From: Tausonia pullulans
Lineage: Eukaryota > Basidiomycota > Tremellomycetes > Cystofilobasidiales > Mrakiaceae
Direction of reading: 5' to 3'
NCBI GenBank assembly: GCA_951802195.1
Contig: OX637631.1
Coordinates: 124,001 to 188,000, forward strand
DNA length: 64,000 nucleotides
Numbering within the stretch: the stretch's first letter is position 1; each line of letters starts with the position of its first letter. Under the pieces are notes generated by a model that worked only from the letters and a program-made list of their open reading frames with translations, was not told where the DNA came from and searched no databases. Made by a program: the position numbers and the translations under genes. Positions 10,888-22,892 of the stretch are shown one piece after another.

Positions 10888-12160
10888 TCAGCGCGTGAGG
10901 CAGCCCGGCCAGCTGCGGTCCGTATCTCTGCGAGATTGCAAATGTCCGATGAGCGCATACACGCAAGTCTCGAGCTTCGGCTTGCTCAAACCCACCGCGC
11001 TGTTGTCGTAGAGCTCGATCAAAGGAACGCTTCCGGCAATTCATAAGTGTCCAAACTCGAAGGCGTCAGATCGCTGGCCCAGAGACCAATCGGAACACAT
11101 TCTACGAACGCGAGAATCTTCATGTTGCGAGGGACATATAGTGTGGCTGGATGAATTGTCAGCTCAAGCCTCTTCGTCCCAGTAACACTATGTTTGGACA
11201 GAGGCCGCGCGGCAGCCTACTTTGGCCAGGGCCAGGGTCGACGAGGAAGATCTGCTTGATTTCCTTTGGCCGAGAAATGTGGACGGGCATGAAAGGGTAC
11301 TGGGGCAGAAAAGACAGGTCAATGGTCTTCTGTGTAAAGGGCAGTCAGCTACAACGAACCATGAAAGTCTCAAAGTTGGGCCGATACCATATCGCAAGGA
11401 GCTGGCCAATGCTCCAGCGCTGTAACCTCATTGATCAATATCAGCCTCGGGGTACTTGGAGGGCTTGACGGGATTGTAACTGGCCTCCTCTCCTCTCTCC
11501 TGAGCCTCAGCGAATGAGTCTGCCGAGAGCTTCTCGTCGAGCCGGCGGATGAGACCGGCTGTCTCGTTGTCTTCCGGATGCAGGTAGTCTCCGGGCCTGA
11601 AGGGGCAGAATAAAGGTCAACACATACGGCGCAGCCCTCTATACCGGTGGCAAACGCCTAGTAACAATTTGAAGTAGGCATTGGCGACTGGCGGTCAACG
11701 AGTTCGAACGTCAGCTCGCGAACGCACCCGATAGGATGACGCCACTCACCCTGTAGAACGAGAACATGCGGATGTCCGTGGTCCTGTCAAGTAATATCTT
11801 CCTGTCTAGTTAGGCAAAGAAATCGTCGACCGGGGATGATCTCTAAGAGCAGGGAAACGAGACGGACATGCACAAGTATGACGCCCTCGACCGTCCGACG
11901 AACGCCATGCTTCTCGTACTGATCCTGGAGCCTCAAGAGCCGAGAAGCTACAGATGGATCCTCTTCCGGCTGGGGGTCCTTGACACTGTTGATGGTCGTG
12001 TAACAACGGTCAGCCGCCGTTTCGGCCAGGTGCGAAGGTAGACGACCGACTCGAAGCTGAAGCGCGAGAGGGGAGGTCTGGGAGAGCAAGCAGTCAGTGA
12101 GAGTTAGACAGAGCTGATGATCCAACGGTTGCGATTTTACATCTTGAGCGTTTCAGTCAT
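10888..12160 (-). CDS. Cleavage factor Im 25 kDa subunit (CFIm25/NUDT21 family)
   Basis: Nudix-fold protein that binds UGUA in pre-mRNA and helps choose poly(A) sites; the family does not hydrolyse nucleotides. Diagnostic pieces in order: MTETLK at 12160; EEDPSVASRLLRLQDQYEKH and GVRRTVEGVILVH (about 11870-11980); YFKL followed by PGDYLHPEDNETAGLIRRLD (about 11540-11670); a GQLLAIWYRPNFETFMV block (about 11360-11420); KEIKQIFLVD (near 11250); LYVPRNMKILAFVECVPIG (near 11080-11140); and PLIELYDNSAVGLSKPKLE near 10970-11020. At least six introns. The splice between the first coding exons is hard to place in frame, and the last exon (stop at 10888) is tentative. Confidence 0.75.
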
Positions 12161-12380
12161 AACGTGGCCGTTGATATGTAGAAGTAGATAATAGAAGACA
12201 GGTCGGTCGACGCGTCCCTATTGAGCACGGGCCTACCCCCCCTGCATGTTTCGCAGAGGTTCGATTTTGGAAGACGGCTCTGGGTCCCTTAACGGCCACT
12301 TTGCACTCGTTCTTGCCGACGCTCTACCTCGCCTCTATCTCCCACCCGACCACACTCAAACAGACAAGAGGCAGTTCAGC
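12161..12380. promoter_or_regulatory. Divergent promoter CFIm25 / UTP6
   Basis: 220 bp separate the divergent start codons. The half near 12381 is pyrimidine-rich. No recognised motif. Confidence 0.4.
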
Positions 12381-14739
12381 ATGGCCGAGAAGGTAGATTT
12401 CTAGTGAGTGGCACCAAATGCTACGACAGAGCGGCACGGAGACGAGGACGCTGTGAACGCGTCCTGACGCGCGACCTTCCTTCAGCCTGGAGCAAATGCT
12501 CCCGGAGCTCCACGATCTCAAGGAGAAGAAGCTCTTTGATGAGGTATGACCCCAGATATTCTCTAAAGGGATATCATGTACCCTTTCTGACGTGTCTCTC
12601 AGAGCGAGATCCGTGAAATCATCAGGCGCCGGACCGCGTTTGAGCAGGCTCTCATCCGCAGAGTCGCCCGCAAGCACGACTTCACTCGCTACGCCGAGTA
12701 TGAGATCAATCTCGAGCAGCTTCGGCGCAAGCGGCTCAACAGGAAGAGTGGGTCTGGCTTCTCTGCTCGTATTTACGTAGAGACCAATTGGCTGACGCGG
12801 TTGGACCCATCCACCCACCGATTCGACTTTGTCCTCTGCTTCTCATCAGAGAACGCCAACTCCAAACCGTCGATCTCGTCGTACTCTCTTGTGAAACGCA
12901 TCTTGCACATATTTGATCGTGCCACCAAGAAGTTCAAAGGGGATGTCGGCCTCTGGGTGCAATACGCCGAGGTCGCCAAGCGCGAGGGTGCTCGTAAGCT
13001 TGTCAGCAAGGTCCTCACCTCGTTCGTTCTACTTTCTCGATCGCCGTGGTCTGTTCTCATTTGTTCCGGTCTGACCATTTTCCTTCTTCGGTAATCTTTG
13101 TAGCGCCCTCCTTCACCACCCTCTTTCCCCCACTCTTTACATCCTCCTCTCGTCCCACGAGCTGTCCGAGAATCTTGCGCCCACCTCGGCGCGTACCATC
13201 CTCCAGCGCGGACTTCGTCTCATCCCCCATTCTATCCCTCTTTGGACCGAGTATGCCAAAATGGAGCTCGTCTGGGTCGAGCGACTCCGACGACGGTGGG
13301 ATGTTCTCGGCGTGAAGGACAAGGACCTGTCGTTGGAGGAGGGTGGAGGAGCCGGCCGAGCGCTCATCATGGAGGGCGCCATCGTCGTCGCCGTTTGGGA
13401 AGGTGCCAGAAAGGCGTTGCCGCAGAGCATCGATCTCCACCGGTCCTTCCTCACGCTTTTCCGAGGCTTTCCCACCCCTTTGCGCTCGGCGCTACTCGAG
13501 TCTACGGTGTACACTAGCCTTCGGGAGACCCTAGGCCACTCTGCTGCGGCAAGGTCGATCCTCGCTCTTCGGAAGCTTGAGGACACGCCTTACCCGTCGG
13601 AGGGCGAGCACTCGCTCGAGGGTGCGGCCCTCGTCGATGCTCTCAAGGTCATGGTCGACGAGTTCAAGGCCGGAGCAAAGGAGCTCACGGGGAAGGAAAG
13701 CGATAGTGTTCTCTGCACCTTTGCGCTCACTCTGCGGGAGTGGTTGAACCGGGTAGATGATGAGGGTCTGGTACGTGAAAACTATCTAAAGTCGTTCGAG
13801 CGAAGCTGACGACCTCTCTCTTCCGTGCCACAGGAACGTTACCTCTCATACCATCTCAACCAGCTTCTCCTGCTCGATAACACTACCCCTCGCCTCCACG
13901 TGCTTCATATCCAGCACCTCCTCAGCTCGTCCTCGCCAGAAGACCAGTCTTCGGTGCTTTCCACCGCGCGATCGTCGGCCAAGCTCTTCCCCAGGTCTCC
14001 TGCAGTCACAGCATGCCGACTCCGAGCCGAGCTTCGGGCTCTCGAGGACGAGCCCTCGTCGGACGACCTCCTGGCTCTCGAGCGCAAGATGCAGAGGGGC
14101 GCCGAGCTTGGCCTCGTTGGTATCCCAGAGGATGACGACATCCATGAGCAAACCGGTTGGAACGAACTCTGGGATGTCTACTTCGATTACCTCTCGCTTC
14201 TACCCTCAAGCACGCAGACGCGCAAGATTGACCAGCTTCTTGAGGTCTCCCTCCGGACGCCTCAGGCGGCTGGCCCGCTCAACGCCTCTAGCCTCGCGAT
14301 CCACACCCACCTTCTCATCTCCTCTCTCCCTCTCCTCGACTCCATTATGGCTCCGCCGCCTGCGGATGCCCGGCTCTCCACCTTGCGGCGGTTCAAGTTG
14401 CGGTTGCTTCCGACTGCCGAATTTTTCGAGTTCGCTTTCATGCACGAGTCGGTCCTTCCCTCTCCGAGACCGGTACTCGAGTTTGTCTACAGCGAGTGGC
14501 GTGCTGCTATCAACCACGCCGACAGCGAGGCCGAAATTGAGTGCCATCTTACGTGGCTCCGGTGGCTTCAGGGCGAGGGTGACGCGAAGGGCATTCGCGA
14601 GACGCTCCAGCGGCTTGGTCATGATGCTCAGGTGGGATCGGTGGGTGCTCGAGTGGCTGAGGCATGGCAGATAGCCCTGGAAGAGGCGGAGGAGGCTGGT
14701 ACTGCTGGTGCCGGGGAAGATGAAGATGTGGAGATGTAG
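12381..14739 (+). CDS. UTP6: U3 snoRNP component Utp6 (SSU processome)
   Basis: HAT-repeat protein of the small-subunit processome, needed for early 18S rRNA processing in the nucleolus. The first exon is only 23 nt (12381-12403), encoding MAEKVDF plus part of a Tyr codon; splicing continues LEQMLPELHDLKEKKLFDE. Then come SEIREIIRRRTAFEQALIRR and the HAT-type helices FTRYAEYEINLEQLRRKRLN and RILHIFDRATKKFKGDVGLW (near 12900-12960), then ARTILQRGLRLIPHSIPLW and EYAKMELVWVERLRRRW (near 13190-13300). The long last exon (13834-14739) ends in an acidic tail GAGEDEDVEM. The N-terminal signature is diagnostic of Utp6, and the rest has no internal stop. Confidence 0.9.
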
Positions 14740-15042
14740 ATGCTTTGAGCTGTCTTTAGCTAGCGCTCCTCGTTGCTCTTGTCTGGTGAAAAGAAGCGAC
14801 ACAGAATGTTGGAGCGTGTAAGCAGATTGGATCCGCGGCACCTTATTCATGAGCCTACATTACTGGAGAAATAAGCAAGAGGAAAAAGCCAAGAGACGGC
14901 GGAAGAAGTTACCGCACGCAGCCCACCCAGTGCGCCTCCCACTGACCTCTCGAGCAAGCAGCAGCGCGCGCAGGGCGACTACGGCAGACACCTCGCCCCC
15001 TTCCGTCCGCCAACCTCTTCGTCGTCTCCCTCAGCCCCCGCC
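14740..15042. other. Intergenic UTP6 3' / COX6 5'
   Basis: 303 bp with the UTP6 3' UTR and the COX6 promoter. The last 100 bp before the COX6 ATG are strongly C/T-rich. Nothing else recognised. Confidence 0.4.
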
Positions 15043-16421
15043 ATGTTCCGCGCCTTCGCCCGCTCCTCTGTCCCCTCGGCCTCCCGGCTTGCTGCTCTCC
15101 AGCCCTCTGCCCGGGCTGTCTCAGTTCCCCGCATCGGTCAGTGGCCGTTTCTTCCGTCGTCGAGATAAGCTCTCGCGCGCGAGAAGGAGAGCGCGAGAGG
15201 GAAGACTGACGACGACTAACGACTGATGTCCTTGCTCACCCTCTCCCTCCTTGCCCCTCTACTCTCCCAGGTGTCCGCTTCTCCTCGCACGCCTCTGAGT
15301 CTTACGACGAGTTCAACGAGCGCTACCTCGAGTTCTTCAAGGCCGCCCCGGATCTCTTTGAGGTTCAGGTAAGCCCCCCGACGACCAATCTCCAATCCCA
15401 ATCGACGACTGGGATGCAGGCATACTGTGCCATGTCTGGTTGGATACCGCGCTCGCCCATGGAAATGCTTGAAGCGGCTTCCCTGAGGCCCCCCGCTACT
15501 CTCGCAGTCGGAGAGCACAGGATCACTTGCGAGCGAGCGGCTTGCGCGGGAGGGCGTCTCTCTCTCCTCGCCCTGGCTCGTACCTCCCTCGCCTCAGCAG
15601 AGCCAAACTGGAGACTTGCCTGAGTGGCTACATCGAGGCGAACCAGATAATTGCCTATATCTCTTTCTCGGCGCATACGCGTCTGGGAGAGTGAGAGAGG
15701 GATGGGTCCGACGTTCTCGAAGGCCTAGGAAGAGCGAAGCCGTGATCCGCTGCTCTTCGCGCCTTCGTTCTCGCCGCCGTGCGCGCCCATTCCGCTGCTC
15801 GCTCTCTCGTCGTCACCATTGGGCGAAGAACCATTGCAAGCGCGTGATCACCTCTGGCTGGCGGAGGATCTCCGGGTTGTCCCCTCTCAAGCTGGGCGTC
15901 TTCTCAGATGGACGGACGGGCGTTATGATCTGCTCGTGCGCCCGCCTGTCTAGCAGTGCCATGGCTCTGTCGACTCGGACGCGCGCGCGCGTCCCGTCTT
16001 GCCTCGCCTTGATCCCTTTGTCGTCGCCGTCCATTATCATCCATCCAACCCGCTGATGGTTCTCCCCTCGTCTGCAGCGCGGCATGAACAACATCTGGGC
16101 TTACGACCTCGTCCCGACCGTGGAGGTCATCGAGGCCATCATCCAGGGTGCTCGTCGGTTCAACGACTACCCGACCGCCGTCCGCGTCCTTGAGGGTCTT
16201 AAGTTCAAGGTCCAGAAGAAGGAACAGTACGACGCCTACCTTCAGGAGCTTAGGCCCATGCTCGACGACCTTGGTGCGTTGGTCTTACACACATGCTATT
16301 ACGCCTGTCCCTATATCACCCTGTCGCTGACGATATGCTGGGCTCTTCATCTCATCTGTAAACAGGAATCCAGACCAAGGAGGAGCTCTTCGGCGAGGAG
16401 GCCGGCAAGGTTCACTGGTGA
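15043..16421 (+). CDS. COX6: Cytochrome c oxidase subunit 6 (COX5A family), mitochondrial
   Basis: Nuclear-encoded structural subunit of respiratory complex IV. Four exons. Exon 1 gives a classic presequence (MFRAFARSSVPSASRLAAL, Arg/Ser/Ala-rich, no acids). Exon 2 (to 15369) reads ESYDEFNERYLEFFKAAPDL then FEVQ. Exon 3 from 16078 reads RGMNNIWAYDLVPTVEVIEA then IIQGARRFNDYPTAVRVLEG and LKFKVQKKEQYDAYLQEL. Exon 4 from 16366 ends QTKEELFGEEAGKVHW. Length and the YDLVP...ARRFNDYPTAVR core match the family. The second intron (15370-16077) is 708 nt, far above the local norm. Confidence 0.95.
15370..16077 (+). other. COX6: Long intron 2 of COX6
   Basis: GTAAGC donor and CAG acceptor enclose 708 nt, while the neighbours average about 50-150 nt. 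I looked for box C/D motifs, H/ACA shape or a nested ORF and saw none convincing; the open frames inside are ordinary GC-rich noise. Confidence 0.7.
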
Positions 16422-17802
16422 TCGTCCTCTCGGTGAGAAAGTCGATTGATTGGTGGCGGAGTTGCATGTGAGCTCGACCGGTCTCTCTTCCTTCAGACTA
16501 CACTGACGGTTGACGACTATCAATGTCATAGGCAAGACGGGGAAAGGAGCGAAGTAGACATATCGAGAGGGATCGTCGACGGAGGGTCGATTGATGCGTG
16601 CCGAATCCGACAGTAGGCGTGTTGAACTGTTATTGAAAGAAGAGAACGTCCAAGCGACAGCCAGGAAGCCTGAAGAAGATGAGGAGATGTTGTCGTCCAA
16701 ACTCATATCTCGGTCGTTCCCGCGTGTGCTCTAGCTGCATCAGGGCTCGTAGATCAAAGATCGACACTCTGTCTGCTCGTGCTACCCTCGCGGTTTGCAC
16801 GCCATCTTTCATGTGCACAGCGACCGACGGCCCGCAGCAGCCGCATAAAAAAACGCTGGCAGTCAGGAAAATCGACCGCCTTGCCTCGGGCCGGAGGAAG
16901 AATGAAAGGTTGATGGAGAGAGAGGAAGGGAAAAGGGAGCAGACCACGTGAGGCACTGCTCCTTTCTCACTCCTGGTTGGGAAGGACCCGCCCCTCTTTT
17001 GTCTGGGACCTGGCCCCTGTCAAGAAGTGTTGAGACTGAGGCAGAAGAGAGGGGGACAAAGGAAGATCCTGGTTCTCTTCTTCCGTGGTGGAGGATCGAA
17101 CTTGACCCTCAGCTCAGCAAGCACGGTTTTAGACATGCGAAGAGACCATGCAGAAGTCCCCGGCTGGCTGGGAAAGTCTGGAGACCGACTCCGAACGGGA
17201 GCAGTACTCGACTTGGGGTGTTTGCGCGGGGAGGTCCGTGAAGACGAAGGGAACGCGCGCGGACCCTGCGTTTGAAAGAAGAGTAGACGCGAAGCCCCGC
17301 CCGCCGGCCTCACGCCTTCACTCTCCCTCAACCTCCTACCGCAAGTCAATCTCTCCTCGCCGCTTCCCTTCTCACACACCCCCTCTCCTTCGCAGGAGAG
17401 AAGAAGACCCGACGACCACCACCTACCACGCAGAGGAGACGGATCTGGCATCCGCCGCCCCGCCGCCTCTCTCCCTGTTGGGTCCCCTCGTGTGACCGGC
17501 TGAAGAAGCCCGCCCTCTCCCTCTTCGAGCCCTTGTTCTCGAACTTCCTTCCTCTCTCGCTCTCCCCCGCTTGGTCGGCCTCCTCCCCCCCTTCTCGCCC
17601 ACCGCATCCACCATCTCCCGCTTCGGCGCTCGTGACGCGACCCTTCTCCCGCCGTCGCCGCCCCCGTACTTCTCTCGCGCGCGTTGGCCTTCTCGCCCAT
17701 CGTCGTCCCCACGCGTCTTCCGCCGCCGCCCCCCCTCGCCCCGCCGACGGCCGCCTGCCCTCCTCTCGTGCCCATCCTCTTCCTCCCCCCTTCCCCCGAG
17801 TC
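16422..17802. other. Intergenic COX6 3' / CDC24 5' region
   Basis: 1.38 kb without a supported gene. The 600 bp before CDC24 are extremely C/T-rich, typical of a long 5' leader. One frame is open from 17533 into the CDC24 coding frame, but its residues are Pro/Ser/Arg low complexity, so I keep the CDC24 start at 17803. A CACGTG hexamer at 16945-16950 may be chance. Confidence 0.5.
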
Positions 17803-20800
17803 ATGTCGATGCCCTCGATGGCTCGCAAAGGTTCCTTTGCCTTCGGCCAGTCGGATCCTCGCGACTTGCCCTCGTCGCTGGCAATCCAGACTGGGTCGTT
17901 CCCCTTCCCTGCTCCGCCGCCTGCCGCGGGACCCTCCTCCTACGGCGCTTTCTCGACCTCATCCGCCACCGCGGGATCCCGGAGACGGGCAGACTCGGTC
18001 ACGCAAGGTGTTGGAGGTCCTGGTGCCAGCATCGGCGTCGGCGGTGGCCCCGACGGGCCCTCGATGACGGACCGTCGCCCGAGCGTCGGCGGAGCATCCG
18101 TCCTCCAGATCTCACTCCCTCCCGGCCAAACCAACAACCTCGCCCTCAAGACGGGCACTCGCCCCGGCGGGTCACAGTCGATCTTTCAGACAGCAGTCGC
18201 CTTGCGGGCGCGACTGCTTCGGATCCCAAACTTCGCCCCTTACCTCGCCTATACGCCTTCGCTCCAGCTCGCCGAGGACGGAAGCCTGACAGCAGTCGAC
18301 CATCTCTGGCAATGTCTGCGGCTCGGCAGCAGCTTCGTCTTCCTCGTTAACCGCGTTGGCGAGACGGGCGTCTGGGACCGCGCCCTCGGCCGACCCTGGA
18401 CTAAGATCGACGGCGAGCAGATGCTCTGGGAGCCGGGGGAGGGAGCCATCAATTGGGGCGCGAGTGAGTCAATCCGACATTTCTCTCATTATATTCCCCT
18501 GTTCTCTCTTGTCTCGGGTTCCGCGTTGTCGATGAGTCGTCCCTAGTCTTGGTGAACATCGATATCACGCGCGCTACTTGCGACCTAGAGGGGACAGGGA
18601 GTGAAATTGGGTCGGAGAAGGCCACATATCCACCCCCTCGGGGACCCCAGGTTGAGGGTAGCGAGTTACTAGCGCGACCATCGCTCGCTCGTCCCTTCTC
18701 TCGAGATGCGATCGAGGGGATGGCCCGTTGAAGTAGTCATTCACTGGACGAGGAAAGCCTGCATGCGGGGCGGCTGTTCTGTTCAACAGCGGTCACTACT
18801 TCCAGTCTGATCTGCTCGAGGTCATGAAGGGCGACCGACAGGCGGAGACATCAGCACCATCTTATTTGATCGTCATCAAGACGACCCGGGCGATTGACTG
18901 ACGGCCATTCCTCCATTCTCATCTATGCGACAGACCCCCTCAACGACAAGGCCCGCAAGCGTCCTCTTGCCCGCGTCCTCGGTCTGCTCTCGACGCTCAA
19001 AGGCGCTGGCTTCTGGGAGGGCGACGACCTCTGGAACCTCGCCGATCTCTACCGCGACGACACCAATGCGCTTGTCAAGGTCCTCCACACTGTGTCCCTC
19101 CTCCTCGACCTACTTCCGGATGCGCTCGACTCGCCAGGGTCCAGCGGCGTGCTTCCCTCACCTGGACCCGGTGCCTTCCTCCCTGGCCAGAGCCCCTTTG
19201 GGTTCGCAGCCTCCCAACTCAATGACGCCCTCCCTGGCGCGACGTCGCCGTTCATGACGGGCGTCCACGCCATTCCGGGCGCCGTCACTCCTGGCGGCGC
19301 GGCCCTGCTTGCGTTGGGCGGGCCGGCGTTTGGTGGTGCTCCGGCCGCGATGGGCGAAGCAGGCAACATCGTCCACGAAATCATGGACACAGAGCGCAAG
19401 TACGTTCAAGAGCTCGAGCTACTGCAGGTGAGTCTGGTTTCTTTCCTCGCAGTCTTCCGGTTTCCAGCTCGGCGGCTTATGCGTCCTCCACTCCTTGCGG
19501 CATTGTCTCCCACACACAGGGCTACCAGACGGCCGTTGTTCAAAACGGGCTCATCTCACAAGACACGGCGCACCTCATCTTTTCGAACCTCCACAAACTC
19601 CTCGACTTCCAACGTCGCTTCCAGATCTCAATGGAGACCGAAGCAGAGAAGGGTAGCGGCGCCAATTGGCGGATGGGTGACTGGGGCAAGGCTTTCCTCA
19701 AGCATGTGCGTGTCTTGCCCTCTTTTGTTCCTTATTTTTTACTTGCCTCATGCTGACGGGCGTTGGCCTGCCCACTCTAGGAGGCCGAATTCGACTGCTA
19801 CGAGGCGTACTGTGCCAACTACGAGGATGCTAACGCTCTTGTTCAGGAGATCACCCCGAGCCTCATCGGCACACCGGAAATGGGCCTCGTGCTCGAGCCG
19901 ACGCGCGAGCTAGCTTCGTTCCTCATCAAGCCCATCCAGCGGATCACCAAGTATCCGCTTCTCCTCGGCTCGCTCGTCAAGGCCACCTCCCCCTCAGACT
20001 ACGCCGGCTACCCGTCGCTTGTCGCGGGACTCGCATGCGTCAAGCGCATCACTGACAAGGTCAACGAAACCAGCCGCGCCAAGCAGAACGCCGAGACAGT
20101 GCGCGAGCTCAAGGCTCGCGTCGATGACTGGAAAGGGCACGACCCGGACACGTTCGGTCTCCTTGTCTCGGACGCTGTCCTCGTCGCGACCAAGGGCGAG
20201 CACGACCGCGAGTACCACGTCTTCCTCTTCGAGCACATGCTCCTCTGTTGCAAGAATGCCACCGAGGAAAAGGCGACGAAAAAGGCCGGCAAGAACGCGC
20301 CCAAGCCCCGACCAACGGCTGGTGGCTCTGGTTTCGCCAAAGGCTCCCCAAGGGTCCCGCTCCTTCTCAAGGGTCGAATCTACGTCAGCAACCTTACCCA
20401 TACCGAGATCCGGCGTCGACGGGACGGCGGCCAGGGCCTCCAGCTCTACTGGCGCTCGCAGGACATGCCCGAGCAGAGCGAGTCGCTCGAACTCCACATG
20501 CGGACCGAGGAGGACCTCCAGAAGTGGAACACGGACGTCACGCGCCTCATGGCCGCCGCTGCCCACAATCTTCAGCAGCGCCGCTCGCAGACGGCCAGCG
20601 GTCACGCCCACTCCATGTCAACCGGCAGCTTCGGCGGCGGCGGTGGCGGCTTCTTCTCCGTCGGTAGCACTCCGGGCAGCCGGCGACATCCCAGTGGAGC
20701 CAGCGGCCACCAGCCTTACCCGTCCAACCAGTTCGACGCCATCTCGCCGCGGTCCCAATACTCGCCTTACTCGCCCTACCCGCCGTCGGCCACCCCGGAC

Positions 20801-22290
20801 CAGCTCAACCTCTCGGCGCTCGGCTTCCAGGACGAGTTCGACCATTACCCCCAGGAGGGCAGCGATATGCCCACCCGGTCTGTCTCACAGCAGCCCTCGA
20901 CGGTCGGCCGGCGGTCAGCGCCGCCTCCCTCTGGCGACAGCTCCACCTCCTCGACCGCGACCGTTAGGAGTCTGTCCCGCACGGAGGACCAGGGCGGAGG
21001 GGTCATGAACGACTGGCGCGTGCAACAACAGCGGCCTGCCATGCCCGCCTTTCCGCCGTCATCGTCATCGGTGGCCTCCCGTGGACCTACACATACATCA
21101 AGGATTTCGGAGGGCGGGTCCTTTGTCGCTGGCGCTAGTCCCTCAGTGTCTGGCGGCCGTCCCGTCGGAGGTATGCTTCGCCACCAGCCCTCGGCGAGCA
21201 CACTACGTCGGCAGCAACAACAGGCGCTCGCGGAAGAGGAGGCCGACTACGGCTCGGTATCTCAAGGCGCCCTCGGAGGGCCTCGCTACGCCATATCGAC
21301 TGGCATCAACCAGCACAAGTCGCTCGGCGCTCCCTCTGCCTCAGCATCGTCCTCTGCGCATACATCCCCCTACCGAAACCGGTCGGCTTCAAGTCCCAAC
21401 GTCTATCATCCAGCGCCGTCATCCTCTGCCTCGTCCCTCAGGTCCGGCGCCGGCACTCCGACGTGGGGCATAGACGCTGCACAAAGACCGTTCCATCCGA
21501 TGCCCACAAACAACGTCGGTGGCGGCTCCGCGAATAATTACTCCTCGCCCGCCGACAGTGCTGTCCCCCAGCAACTCGCAGTGCTCAACATCGCCGCGGG
21601 CTCGTCCAAATCATCCCTCTCGACTTCAACGGGCGGTGAGGTCGACGGCAAGCGTGGCTCGGGTGAGAGCAACACGACGTCTGTCTCGGAGGAAAGCCAG
21701 CCTTACCCGACGACGCCCTTTGGCAGCGGGATCGCCGACGGCAGGCAGGGTCCGACAGGAATTCCGATCTCGCGCCAGGGTAGTGCCGACTCCGCAGGGC
21801 CCGTTGGCAAGTTCCCTAGCACCGTTGCGGCATCGTACACGAGCAGCGGTGGCAGTGGAGCTGCGTCGATGCTTCGAATCCACTTTGACCGACCCGGCGG
21901 CGAAGGGGAGGTCGCGCTCCTCAAAATCAGTTTGCCCTCGGACAGCTCGATCGACGAGCTCAGAGATAAGGTCGCCAAGAAGAGTCAGTCGCTTTCTCCC
22001 TATGTCTTGACTCTGAGCTCCCTTTGCTGAACTTTGCTGAACTTTGCTGAACCTCACCCAGTTTCTCGGAGCGTGCTCGAGATCGGGCCCGACGAGATGT
22101 ACCTCAAGTACACTGACCCCGACGGCGACCACGTGAACCTGACGTGAGTGTCTTCCACCGCGCGCTCGTTACCGCTCGCTTGCTGATGCTTCCTCTACTC
22201 TCCAGCACGCAAGAGGACTGGGATGTCTGCGTTATGGACAACGATTCGCAGCTGATCGAGGTCTTTGCCTACCGCCGGTCTCGAGCCTAA
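17803..22290 (+). CDS. CDC24: Cdc24-type Rho/Cdc42 guanine nucleotide exchange factor
   Basis: Activates Cdc42 to set cell polarity and budding; works with the scaffold Bem1. Domain order seen: Ser/Gly/Pro-rich N-terminus (MSMPSMARKGSFAFGQ); a CH-like Cdc24 region with FQTAVALRARLLRIPNFAPY (near 18190) and FWEGDDLWNLADLYRDDTNA (near 19015); a DH domain starting ERKYVQELELLQ (near 19395) with EPTRELASFLIKPIQRITKY (near 19895); a PH domain with EYHVFLFEHMLLCCKN (near 20215); a long Ser/Gly/Pro-rich linker (about 20620-21850); and a C-terminal PB1 domain starting MLRIHFDRPGGEGEVALLKI (near 21870) with PDEMYLKYTDPDGDHVNL. It ends YRRSRA at 22290. Short introns occur in CH, DH and PB1. The CH-DH-PH-PB1 order is diagnostic. 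Confidence 0.93.
22022..22051 (+). repeat. CDC24: Three tandem copies of a 10-bp unit carrying the branch-site motif, in a CDC24 intron
   Basis: The unit CTTTGCTGAA occurs three times head-to-tail. It is followed by CCTCACCCAG, which is the 3' splice site. Each copy contains CTGAA(C), a plausible branch site, so the intron offers three equivalent branch points 10 nt apart. Confidence 0.85.
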
Positions 22291-22892
22291 GCGGAGCATC
22301 ATTCTTCGTCTGTCTGGGCTCATTCCACCTCATCCTTCTGTCGCTGCTGGCTTCGCCTGGACTTCTTGGTTCTCTCTTGGATTCGCTCCATCCTTGCGTC
22401 TTTTCGTCTCCCTCCCGTCCCTTTCGCTGCAAGCCAGGTCTCATGTCCTCTTCTCGGTCTACTACAGTATCTCTTTCGGATCTCTTATCTCTCTTCCTTT
22501 TCTTTCTAGAGTTTTTCTCTTCGCTTTTTTCTTGTCCTTTCGTTCTCATCGCCGGTCTTTTTCTCCTCACGCTTCCCCTTCTCGCATTCTCCCTTCTCAT
22601 TGTGTACGCACGAGCTTCCTGCTTTACGACTTACTCTTGTCCTTCTTTCCTTTTTAACGACACGACGCCCCTTCATTCCATGTCTCCTCTCTCCCTTTCT
22701 CTTTGTTGACAACCATTGGCAAGTCACAGAGATGCCGGAAGTTCGGCCCGAACTGCGGCCGGTCGGCCTAAAGGAGAATGCGACGAAAGGAGCCATAGAC
22801 GACGCTGTCTCCCGTCCTTGCACTATTCGCCCCCTATCCACCATCAACAGCCAACCCACCTTCAACAGCTCCCTCACGCTATATCATCCACC
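22291..22892. other. Intergenic CDC24 3' / SDR 5'
   Basis: 602 bp, very T/C-rich over 22300-22720, then a C/A-rich leader before the ATG at 22893. No gene, RNA or repeat recognised. Confidence 0.5.

Noticed and set aside
12245-12260. GGTTCGATTTT resembling a tRNA B box
   Set aside because: No matching A box, acceptor stem or cloverleaf at the right distance. No tRNA could be built anywhere in the window.
17533-17802. 90-codon in-frame upstream extension of CDC24
   Set aside because: Pro/Ser/Arg low complexity over a C/T-rich leader. The following MSMPSMARKG start fits better. Unlike ACC1, VAS1 and CCA1, there is no reason to expect a second compartment.
19994-20611. 205-codon minus-strand frame opposite CDC24
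   Set aside because: Opposes the DH-PH coding exon, with no domain signature.
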